DNA from: Pseudomonadales bacterium
GTDB taxonomy: Bacteria > Pseudomonadota > Gammaproteobacteria > Pseudomonadales > UBA5518
DNA length: 64,000 nucleotides
Assembly: GCA_022072145.1 (NCBI GenBank)
Contig: JAJVIG010000006.1
Location: 1 to 64,000, forward strand
Direction: 5' to 3'
Shown: positions 57,528 through 64,000 of the stretch, piece by piece
Position numbering within the stretch: position 1 is the first letter of the stretch
How the letters are laid out: each line of letters starts with the position of its first letter
Notes under the pieces: generated by a model
What the model saw: the letters and a program-made list of their open reading frames with translations, nothing else
The model's database searches: none
Told to the model about the DNA's origin: nothing
Made by a program: the position numbers and the translations under genes

Positions 57528-59279
57528 ATGAGCACGCCGACCCAGCCGCCATCGTCCCCGTCACCCGCCGTTCGCGCCGTCACCGCCGCCCTGCTCGCCG
57601 CGGTACTCGGTGGCTGCGCAACCAGCCCGAACGCTCCGCAAAGCCCGGCAGCACCGCCAGCGGCCGAGCCGGTCGTCGCGACTCCGGTGGTCCAGCGGCC
57701 GTTCCCGCGTGAGGCGCTGTACGGACTGCTGGTCGCCGAATTCGCGATTCGCCGCGGCGCGCTCGACATAGCGCTGCAGAATTATCTCGAGCAGGCGCAG
57801 GCCACGCGCGACGCCGGAGTCGCCGCACGCGGCACCCGCATGGCGCGCTACCTCGGCGCCGAGGAAGCCACGCTGCGGCTGGCGCTGCTGTGGAGCGAAC
57901 TGGAGCCGCAGAACCCCGAGGCCCGGTTCACGGCCGCCACCGCGCTGGCACGCGCCGGCCGTGCGCGCGAGGCCTTCGACCAGATGCACGCCCTGCCCGC
58001 CGCGGCCGGGCCTACCAACTTCGCGGGCATCGCCGCCAGCGCGCTCGATCTCCCGCAGCCCGACCGGGAGGAGATGCTGGCCGAACTCCAGCGCCGCGAG
58101 GCCCCCAGCGCCGACGTGCTGATCGCCAGCGGCCTGCTGCTGCAGAGCCTGGAGCGCAACGACGAGGCGCTGGCCAGCGCCGAGCGCGTGCTCGCCGACG
58201 ATCCGGACAATTTCCAGGCCCTGCTGCTCAGCGCACAGGTGCACCACAACCTCGGCGATCCGGCGGCCGGCAACGCGGCGATCGAGCGCGCGCTGCAACG
58301 CAACCCCGACGACCGCCGCCTGCGCCTCCAGTACGCGCGGCTGCTGGCACGCTCGGACCTCGCGGCAGCCGAAGAACAGTTCCGCGTGCTGCTCGGGCAG
58401 GACCCGGCCGATGCCGAGGTGCGCCTCGCGCTGGCGCTGGTCTACCGCGAATCCGGGCAGTTCGATCGCATGAGCGAGGAACTGAACACGCTGCTCGCCG
58501 AAGGCAACCAGACGAGCGCCGCGCACTTCTACCTGGCGCAGGACGCGGAGCGCCGCGAGGACAGCGAGGACGCGATCCGGCACTACCTCGAGATCCGCCC
58601 CGGCCCGACGTTCATGGCCGCCGCGACGCGCGCGGCCGAGTTGTTGATCGAGAGCCGCGGGCTCGAGGAACTCGGCAGCGCGTTCGTGGCGTTGCGCGAA
58701 CGCTGGAGCGCGCAGGCTCTGCCGCTCACGCTGCTCGAATCGGAACTGCGCGTCGAGCAGGACGACCTCGGTGGCGCCGCGCGGCTGCTCGACGCCGCGC
58801 TCGCCGCACGCCCCGACGAACCGGCGCTGCTGTACGCACGCTCGCTGGTCTCGGAGCGCCGCGGCGACCTCGCGGCGCTGGAACGCGACCTGCGCCACAT
58901 GCTGCGCCTCGACCCGCAGAACGCGCTGGCGCTGAACGCCCTCGGCTACTCGCTGGCGAACCTGACGCCGCGCCACGCGGAGGCCCTCGAACTGATCGGG
59001 CGCGCACTCGCACTGCGCCCCGACGACCCGGCAATCATCGACAGCATGGGCTGGGTGCTGTACCGGCTGGGCCGGCACGACGAGGCGCTGGTACAGTTGC
59101 GCCGCGCCTTCGAGGCCTTTCCCGATCACGAGGTCGCGGCGCACCTCGGCGAAGTGCTGTGGATGAGCGGCGCGCGCGAGGAGGCACGCGAGGTCTGGCG
59201 TCAGGGGCTGCAGACCCGGCCCGACAGCCGCCTGATCAGCGACACCATGCGCCGCCTCGGCGCGGAGCCGTCGCCGTGA
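57528..59279 (+). CDS. TPR-repeat lipoprotein upstream of lolB
   Basis: 583-residue lipoprotein from the ATG of MSTPTQPPSS (an in-frame ATG at 57480 gives a longer leader). Type II signal peptide ends in the lipobox VLGGC; the next residue, Ala, permits outer-membrane sorting. The rest is helical TPR repeats, some well conserved (GNAAIERALQRNPDD, ALALNALGYSLANLT, DSMGWVLYRLGRHDEAL). Pseudomonas has a similar TPR protein at this position between hemA and lolB. Role unknown; partner-binding in the periplasm is inferred. Its stop overlaps lolB as GTGA. Confidence 0.88.
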   Translation: MSTPTQPPSSPSPAVRAVTAALLAAVLGGCATSPNAPQSPAAPPAAEPVVATPVVQRPFPREALYGLLVAEFAIRRGALDIALQNYLEQAQATRDAGVAARGTRMARYLGAEEATLRLALLWSELEPQNPEARFTAATALARAGRAREAFDQMHALPAAAGPTNFAGIAASALDLPQPDREEMLAELQRREAPSADVLIASGLLLQSLERNDEALASAERVLADDPDNFQALLLSAQVHHNLGDPAAGNAAIERALQRNPDDRRLRLQYARLLARSDLAAAEEQFRVLLGQDPADAEVRLALALVYRESGQFDRMSEELNTLLAEGNQTSAAHFYLAQDAERREDSEDAIRHYLEIRPGPTFMAAATRAAELLIESRGLEELGSAFVALRERWSAQALPLTLLESELRVEQDDLGGAARLLDAALAARPDEPALLYARSLVSERRGDLAALERDLRHMLRLDPQNALALNALGYSLANLTPRHAEALELIGRALALRPDDPAIIDSMGWVLYRLGRHDEALVQLRRAFEAFPDHEVAAHLGEVLWMSGAREEAREVWRQGLQTRPDSRLISDTMRRLGAEPSP

Positions 59280-59872
59280 GTACGCGTTACGTGCTGCTGT
59301 TCGTGGTGACGCTCGCGCTCGCCGGTTGCGGCCTCACGCCGCGCGCCCCCGGGCCGCCGGCCGACTGGGAACGCCACGCGGCCGCGCTGGCCGCACGCGA
59401 GAACTGGACGCTGAGCGGCAAGATCGGCGTGCGCGCGCCAGCGGGCAGCGGCGCGGCCACGCTCGACTGGTCGCAGCACGGCGAGTCATGGCGGCTGGTG
59501 CTCGGTGGCGCGCTCGGCATGGGCCGGCTGGTGCTCGACGGCGACCCCGAAGGCGTCGCGTGGCGCGATGCGCGCGGGCGCGCCGGACGCCACGCAGACC
59601 CCGACGCACTGGTCGCGGAACTCTGGGGCTGGCCGCTGCCGGTGGCGGCGCTTCGGTACTGGGTGCGCGGGATCCCGCAGCCCGGGGTCGCGGTCGAGCA
59701 ACCCGAGTTCGCCCCTGCCGGGCCGAGCCGCTTCGCGCAGGCAGGCTGGCACATCGAGGCCAGCGAGCACCGCACGGTCGACGGCCTCGCAGTGCCGACG
59801 CGGCTGCGGGTGAGCGGTTACGGCGCCGTGCTGACGCTGGTCGTTCGCGCCTGGACCCTCGGCGCACCGTGA
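59276..59872 (+). CDS. lolB: LolB, outer-membrane lipoprotein receptor
   Basis: Takes lipoproteins from LolA and inserts them into the outer membrane; itself a lipoprotein. 198 residues from a GTG. Signal peptide with lipobox LALAGC. Family segments WTLSGKIGVRAPAGSGAATLDW and ALRYWVRGIPQPGV are visible, and AWGWPLP-type LWGWPLPVAALRYW is characteristic. Overlaps the TPR gene and ispE by 4 nt each. Confidence 0.93.
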   Translation: MSTRYVLLFVVTLALAGCGLTPRAPGPPADWERHAAALAARENWTLSGKIGVRAPAGSGAATLDWSQHGESWRLVLGGALGMGRLVLDGDPEGVAWRDARGRAGRHADPDALVAELWGWPLPVAALRYWVRGIPQPGVAVEQPEFAPAGPSRFAQAGWHIEASEHRTVDGLAVPTRLRVSGYGAVLTLVVRAWTLGAP

Positions 59873-60711
59873 AACACGCACTTCGCCTGCGTGCGCCGGC
59901 CAAGCTGAACCTGTTCCTGCACGTCACGGGACGACGCGCCGACGGCTACCACACGCTGCAGACCGTGTTCCAGCTGCTCGATTTCTGCGACGAACTCGAG
60001 TTCCTCGCGAGCGCCGGACCGGAAATCGATCTCGCGGGCGGCGTGCCGGGAGTCGCTGCCGCAGACAACCTCGTGGTGCGCGCGGCGCGCGCGCTCGCCA
60101 CGCACTGTGCGGTGCGCCACGGGGCGCGCATCCGCCTGCACAAGCGCATCCCGCACGGCGGCGGACTCGGCGGCGGCAGCTCCGACGCCGCCACCACGCT
60201 GCTGGCGCTGAACCGGCTGTGGAAATGCGGACTGTCGCTGGAGGAACTGGCGGGGATCGGCGTCGGCCTCGGCGCCGACGTGCCGGTGTTCGTGCACGGG
60301 CGCAACGCCTGGGCCGAGGGCATCGGCGAACAGCTCGCGCCGGTCGCGCTGCCACCGAGCTGGTACCTCGTGATCCGCCCCGGATGCGCGGTGAATACTG
60401 CCGCGATTTTCGCGGACCGGGAATTGACACGTGATACCCCGCTCACGACAATAGCGGCCTTTTTGACGGGCGGACATCGCAACGATTGCGAGGCCGTGGT
60501 CAGGAAAAAGTACCCGGAGGTCGATCGCGCGCTCGCGTGGCTGGGCACCTTCGGGGACGCACGGATGAGCGGCACCGGCAGTTGCGTCTTCGCGGCATTC
60601 GCGGACGCGCCGGCGGCACGCGAGGTGGCCGCCCGCGTGCCGGTCGGGTGGGATCGCTTCGTTGCCCGTGGCATCGACCGCTCTCCGACGCACGAGGCAT
60701 TGTTCGACTGA
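59869..60711 (+). CDS. ispE: IspE, CDP-methylerythritol kinase
   Basis: Phosphorylates 4-diphosphocytidyl-2-C-methylerythritol in the MEP pathway to isoprenoids. 280 residues from a GTG overlapping lolB. GHMP-kinase fold: APAKLNLFLHVTGRRADGYH at the start, the ATP loop IPHGGGLGGGSSDAA, and SGTGSCVFAAF near the C terminus. The lolB-ispE-tRNA-prs order matches Pseudomonas. The stop is 6 nt before tRNA-Gln. Confidence 0.96.
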   Translation: MKHALRLRAPAKLNLFLHVTGRRADGYHTLQTVFQLLDFCDELEFLASAGPEIDLAGGVPGVAAADNLVVRAARALATHCAVRHGARIRLHKRIPHGGGLGGGSSDAATTLLALNRLWKCGLSLEELAGIGVGLGADVPVFVHGRNAWAEGIGEQLAPVALPPSWYLVIRPGCAVNTAAIFADRELTRDTPLTTIAAFLTGGHRNDCEAVVRKKYPEVDRALAWLGTFGDARMSGTGSCVFAAFADAPAAREVAARVPVGWDRFVARGIDRSPTHEALFD

Positions 60712-60717
60712 ATCGAC

Positions 60718-60793
60718 TGGGGCGTCGCCAAGTGGCTAAGGCAGCGGGTTTTGATCCCGCCATTCGTAGGTTCGAGTCCTACCGCCCCAGCCA
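60718..60793 (+). tRNA. tRNA-Gln (anticodon TTG)
   Basis: Acceptor stem TGGGGCG/CGCCCCA closes exactly; D stem GCC/GGC; anticodon stem GCGGG/CCCGC around loop TTTTGAT, giving anticodon TTG (glutamine); T stem GTAGG/CCTAC with TTCGAGT loop; discriminator G and an encoded CCA (60791-60793). It starts 6 nt after the ispE stop with no room for its own promoter, so it is probably cut from the lolB-ispE-prs transcript. Confidence 0.98.
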
Positions 60794-60920
60794 GTCGACT
60801 GGTCCGGGAACACGCCAGCGGGACCCGCGAGCGCCATGAACCGCCTGCCCACACCAGCGCACCGCGCCCGCCAGCGAAGCGCCGACCTTGCATAACCCGG
60901 CCACCAGCAGGAATCCCGAC

Positions 60921-61865
60921 GTGTCAGAGATGATGCTCTTCACGGGCAGCGCCAACCCGGAACTGGCGCAGAAGATCGTGCAGCGTCTGGGGCTGCGCCT
61001 CGGCTGTGCGACCGTCGGGCGCTTCAGCGACGGCGAGATCAGCATCGAGATCGACGAAAACGTGCGCGGCAAGGACGTGTTCGTGATCCAGTCGACCTGC
61101 GCGCCGACCAACGACAACCTGATGGAACTGATCCTGCTGATCGACGCGCTGCGCCGTTCCTCGGCCTCGCGCATCACCGCGGTGGTTCCGTATTTCGGCT
61201 ACTCGCGCCAGGACCGGCGCGTGCGTTCGAGCCGCGTGCCGATCAGCGCCAAGGTCGTGGCCGACATGATGGCCAAGGCCGGCGTGAACCGCGTACTGAC
61301 GGTGGACCTGCACGCCGAGCAGATCCAGGGCTTTTTCGACGTGCCGGTGGACAACGTCTACGGTTCGGCGATCCTGATCGACGACATCGAGCGCCAGCGC
61401 TACCAGAACCTCATGGTGGTCTCGCCGGATATCGGCGGCGTGGTGCGCGCGCGCGCGATCGCCAAGCAGATGAACGACCTCGACCTCGCGATCATCGACA
61501 AGCGCCGGCCGAAGGCCAACGAGGCGCAGGTCATGCACATCATCGGCGACGTGGCGGGGCGCACCTGCCTGGTGATCGACGACATGGTCGACACCGCCGG
61601 CACGCTGTGCAAGGCGGCACAGGCGCTGAAGGACAACGGCGCGGCCAAGGTCATCGCCTACTGCACGCACGCGGTGCTCTCGGGCAACGCGATCGCCAAC
61701 ATCGAGGGGTCGGTGCTCGACGAACTGGTGGTCACCGACACCATCCCGCTGTCCGCGGCCGGCAAGGCCTGCCCGCGCATCCGCCAGCTGAGCAGCGCGC
61801 CGCTGCTGGCCGAGGCGGTGCGCCGCGTCAGCAACGAGGAATCCATCAGCGCGATGTTCGCCTGA
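60921..61865 (+). CDS. prs: Prs, ribose-phosphate pyrophosphokinase
   Basis: Makes PRPP from ribose-5-phosphate and ATP for nucleotides, histidine and tryptophan. 314 residues from a GTG giving [16 protein letters not shown] with an AGGA ribosome site; the in-frame ATGs at 60930 and 60933 are alternatives. Conserved: [50 protein letters not shown] and the PRPP loop [12 protein letters not shown]. The C terminus [10 protein letters not shown] is typical. Confidence 0.97.
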   Translation: MSEMMLFTGSANPELAQKIVQRLGLRLGCATVGRFSDGEISIEIDENVRGKDVFVIQSTCAPTNDNLMELILLIDALRRSSASRITAVVPYFGYSRQDRRVRSSRVPISAKVVADMMAKAGVNRVLTVDLHAEQIQGFFDVPVDNVYGSAILIDDIERQRYQNLMVVSPDIGGVVRARAIAKQMNDLDLAIIDKRRPKANEAQVMHIIGDVAGRTCLVIDDMVDTAGTLCKAAQALKDNGAAKVIAYCTHAVLSGNAIANIEGSVLDELVVTDTIPLSAAGKACPRIRQLSSAPLLAEAVRRVSNEESISAMFA

Positions 61866-61874
61866 TGCCGCAGC

Positions 61875-61899
61875 GGGAAGGGCATGCGCCCTTCCCTTT
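61875..61899 (+). terminator. Hairpin terminator/attenuator after prs
   Basis: GGGAAGGGC and GCCCTTCCC form a perfect 9-bp stem with a 4-nt loop (ATGC), followed by TTT. It lies 10 nt after the prs stop and 60 nt before rplY. The short T-run makes partial termination the likely effect. Confidence 0.6.
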
Positions 61900-61962
61900 C
61901 ACCACTGGCGGCGTCCATCCCGGTCGCAGGGAGGATGTCCGCACGACAAAGGAGTACAGACC

Positions 61963-62574
61963 ATGTCTGGCGAATTTGTATTGAGCGCCGCTGCACGCGG
62001 CGACGCAGGGAAAGGTGCGAGCCGCCGCCTGCGCAGGACCGACCAGGTACCGGCGATCGTCTACGGCGGCACGAGCGCGCCGCGCAACATCGCGGTGTCG
62101 CAGCGCGAGCTGGTCAAGGCGCTGGAGAACGAGGCGTTCTTCTCGCATCTGATCACGCTGCAGCTCGAGGGCGGCAACGAGGAAGTGATCCTGAAGGACC
62201 TGCAGCGCCATCCCTCGCGCCCGCTGATCCTGCACGCGGACTTCCAGCGCGTCAGCCGCGACCGCAAGCTCCACGTCCACATTCCGCTGCACTTCGTGAA
62301 CCAGGACAAGTGCCACGGCGTGAAGAACCAGGGCGGCATCATCCAGCACAACGCCAACGAAGTGCACGTGAGCTGCCTGCCGCAGGACCTGCCCGAGTTC
62401 ATCGAGGTCGACATGGCGCCGTATCACGTCGGACAGTCGGTCCACCTGTCGGACCTGCGGCTGCCGGCCGGCGTCGAGAGCGTCGAGCTGTCGCACGGCC
62501 CCGAGCACGACATCCCGGTCGCCACCGTGCTGGCACCGAAGGGTGGCGCGGTCGAGGAAGCCGAGCAGGCCTGA
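61963..62574 (+). CDS. rplY: Ribosomal protein bL25, CTC-type long form
   Basis: Binds 5S rRNA in the 50S subunit. 203 residues, the long (CTC) form with an added C-terminal beta domain. N-terminal L25 core has GKGASRRLRRTDQVPAIVYGG; the extra domain has VKNQGGIIQHNANEVHVSC and SVHLSDLRLPAGVE. A strong ribosome site AAAGGAG precedes the ATG. The prs-rplY-pth order is standard. Confidence 0.97.
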   Translation: MSGEFVLSAAARGDAGKGASRRLRRTDQVPAIVYGGTSAPRNIAVSQRELVKALENEAFFSHLITLQLEGGNEEVILKDLQRHPSRPLILHADFQRVSRDRKLHVHIPLHFVNQDKCHGVKNQGGIIQHNANEVHVSCLPQDLPEFIEVDMAPYHVGQSVHLSDLRLPAGVESVELSHGPEHDIPVATVLAPKGGAVEEAEQA

Positions 62575-62582
62575 GGAGCGCT

Positions 62583-62610
62583 GCGTCCGCCGTCGCCCGA
62601 CGGCGGACGC
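62583..62610 (+). repeat. Perfect inverted repeat between rplY and pth
   Basis: A 13-bp perfect stem (62583-62595 with 62598-62610) and a 2-nt centre, beginning 9 nt after the rplY stop. As RNA it would form a very stable hairpin just upstream of the pth TTG start. No U-run follows, so it is more likely a processing or stability element, or an attenuator, than a strong terminator. Confidence 0.6.
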
Positions 62611-62630
62611 ATCCCCGTCCACCGACCCCG

Positions 62631-63221
62631 TTGACCACGCCGCTCGCGCTGATCGTCGGGCTGGGCAACCCCGGACCCGAATACCACCGCACCCGCCACA
62701 ACGCGGGAGCCGATTTCGTGAGCGCGCTCGCAGCCCGCTGCAACGCGACGCTGAAGCCGGAAGCACGCTTCCATGGCCTCGCGGCGCGCGTGAGGTTCGC
62801 GGGACACGAGCTCCGGCTGCTGATTCCGCAGACCTGGATGAACCGCAGCGGCCAGGCGGTGGCGCCCGCACTGAACTTCTTCAAGTTCGCGCCGGAGCAG
62901 TTGCTCGTGGCCTACGACGAGCTGGACCTGCCACCCGGCGAGGTACGCTTCAAGTTCGACGGCGGCCATGGCGGCCACAACGGACTGCGCGACATCATCG
63001 CCGCGCTCGGCAACGACCGCGCGTTCCACCGGCTGCGCATCGGTATCGGACACCCCGGTGCGCGCGAGAAGGTGTCGCCGCACGTGCTCTCCCGCCCATC
63101 GGCCGGGGACCGCCGGCTGATCGATCTGTGCATCGAGGAAGCGCTGCAGGTGCTACCGGACGCGGTGGCCGGCAACTGGCCGATCGCGCTGAACCGTCTC
63201 AACAGTTTCAGGGCCGAATGA
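62631..63221 (+). CDS. pth: Pth, peptidyl-tRNA hydrolase
   Basis: Releases tRNA from stalled peptidyl-tRNA. 196 residues from a TTG at 62631-62633 ([18 protein letters not shown]), as no ATG or GTG is near the family N terminus and no good ribosome site is seen. The catalytic His is in [23 protein letters not shown] and [26 protein letters not shown] are family signatures. The weak start may keep Pth low. Followed by ychF after 1 nt. Confidence 0.96.
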   Translation: MTTPLALIVGLGNPGPEYHRTRHNAGADFVSALAARCNATLKPEARFHGLAARVRFAGHELRLLIPQTWMNRSGQAVAPALNFFKFAPEQLLVAYDELDLPPGEVRFKFDGGHGGHNGLRDIIAALGNDRAFHRLRIGIGHPGAREKVSPHVLSRPSAGDRRLIDLCIEEALQVLPDAVAGNWPIALNRLNSFRAE

Positions 63222-63222
63222 C

Positions 63223-64000
63223 ATGGGTTTCAACTGCGGTATCGTCGGACTGCCGAACGTCGGCAAGTCCACGCTGTTCAACGCGCTGACGCGCGCCGGC
63301 ATCGCGGCATCGAACTTTCCGTTCTGCACCATCGAGCCGAACACCGGCATCGTGCCGGTGCCCGATCCACGGCAGGATCGCATCGCGGAGATCGTGAAGC
63401 CGCAGCGCATCGTGCCAACCACGATGGAGTTCGTCGACATCGCGGGGCTGGTCGCCGGCGCCTCGAAGGGCGAGGGCCTCGGCAACCAGTTCCTCGCCAA
63501 CATCCGCGAGACCGACGCCATCGCGCACGTGGTGCGCTGCTTCGAGGACGATAACGTGATCCACGTCGCGAGCCGCATCGATCCGCTCGGCGACATCGAG
63601 GTCATCGACACCGAGCTCGCGCTCGCCGACCTGGAGAGCGCCGAACGGCAACTGCAGCGCGTCACGCGCTTCGCCAAGGGCGGTGACAAGGACGCGCTGC
63701 GGCAGAAGAGCCTGCTCGAGAAGCTGCTGCCGCACCTGAACGAGGGACGCCCGGCACGCTCGCTGCCCATGGGCGAGGACGAGCGCGCCACACTGCGCGA
63801 GCTCCACCTGCTCACCGCCAAGCCGACCATGTACATCGCGAACGTCGCCGAGGACGGCTTCACCGACAACCCCCATCTCGCCGCCGTCGAACGCCATGCC
63901 GCCGCCGAGGGCGCGATGGTGGTTCCGATCTGCAACAAACTCGAATCCGAGATCGCCGAGCTCGACGAAGCCGAGCGCGCCGAGTTCCTGACCGAACTCG
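63223..64000 (+). CDS. ychF: YchF, ribosome-associated Obg-type ATPase (partial)
   Basis: P-loop protein of the Obg group that prefers ATP and binds ribosomes. The first 259 residues are present; the C-terminal TGS domain lies beyond the right edge. Start [19 protein letters not shown] with the G1 loop GLPNVGKS; G2/G3 region [22 protein letters not shown]; the NxxE version of G4 (ICNKLESE) explains the loss of GTP preference. Pth-ychF pairing is standard in gammaproteobacteria. Confidence 0.96.
   Translation, partial: MGFNCGIVGLPNVGKSTLFNALTRAGIAASNFPFCTIEPNTGIVPVPDPRQDRIAEIVKPQRIVPTTMEFVDIAGLVAGASKGEGLGNQFLANIRETDAIAHVVRCFEDDNVIHVASRIDPLGDIEVIDTELALADLESAERQLQRVTRFAKGGDKDALRQKSLLEKLLPHLNEGRPARSLPMGEDERATLRELHLLTAKPTMYIANVAEDGFTDNPHLAAVERHAAAEGAMVVPICNKLESEIAELDEAERAEFLTEL

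Overview
This window is a gene-dense housekeeping segment of a high-GC (by eye near 70%) gammaproteobacterial chromosome. The order closely follows, from memory, two blocks of Pseudomonas aeruginosa: murG back to mraZ, rnpB, rsmI, lpoA and on to gatCAB, then moeB-prmC-prfA-hemA-TPR-lolB-ispE-prs-rplY-pth-ychF. The PVWY form of the cytochrome b Qo motif (typical of beta/gamma bacteria), a short-form HisG, GatCAB, RapZ/NPr and the Mre-Maf-RNase G cluster also fit a Pseudomonadales/Cellvibrionales-like organism. I see no prophage, insertion sequence, CRISPR array or genomic island.

Layout. 1-10570: the division and cell wall (dcw) cluster on the minus strand, transcribed from a near-consensus promoter with MraZ boxes; murG runs off the left edge. 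10768-12004: rnpB and rsmI (minus). 12076-14977: lpoA, yraN and a DiaA-like gene (plus). 14981-20915: sspB, sspA, the bc1 operon with cytochrome b and c1 fused into one gene, rpsI, rplM and zapE (minus). 21213-22805: zapG and an AlgW/DegS protease (plus). 22840-27432: hisC, hisD, hisG, murA and ibaG (minus). 27638-35675: kdsD, kdsC, lptA, lptB, rpoN, hpf, rapZ, ptsO, mgtE and darP (plus). 35662-45253: the mreBCD-maf-rng-yhdP-nitrilase operon (minus). 45464-49022: gatCAB and a small PA4642-type gene (plus). 49019-49165: a duplicated REP palindrome array. 49162-50373: a DEAD-box helicase (minus). 50571-53363: a large PAS-domain protein with a degenerate kinase core (plus). 53365-57354: moeB, prmC, prfA and hemA (minus). 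57528-64000: TPR lipoprotein, lolB, ispE, tRNA-Gln, prs, rplY, pth and a partial ychF (plus).

Functionally the window is about building and shaping the envelope: peptidoglycan precursors (murA, murD-F, mraY, murG), septal synthesis (ftsI, ftsL, ftsW), rod shape (mreBCD), the PBP1A activator lpoA, LPS Kdo synthesis and export (kdsD, kdsC, lptAB), lipoprotein sorting (lolB), phospholipid traffic (yhdP) and an envelope-stress protease. Around these sit translation quality control (prfA, prmC, pth, gatCAB, hpf, ychF), respiration (bc1) and regulation (rpoN, rapZ/ptsO). Genes are packed with repeated 4-nt ATGA/GTGA overlaps, so most blocks are probably operons.

Most worth a second look: two REP pairs whose GTAG ends supply the stop codons of both flanking genes; the multi-PAS protein with an apparent pseudo-receiver and decayed ATPase core; the cytochrome b/c1 fusion; and the absence of lptC, ptsN and the mla genes from positions where relatives carry them.
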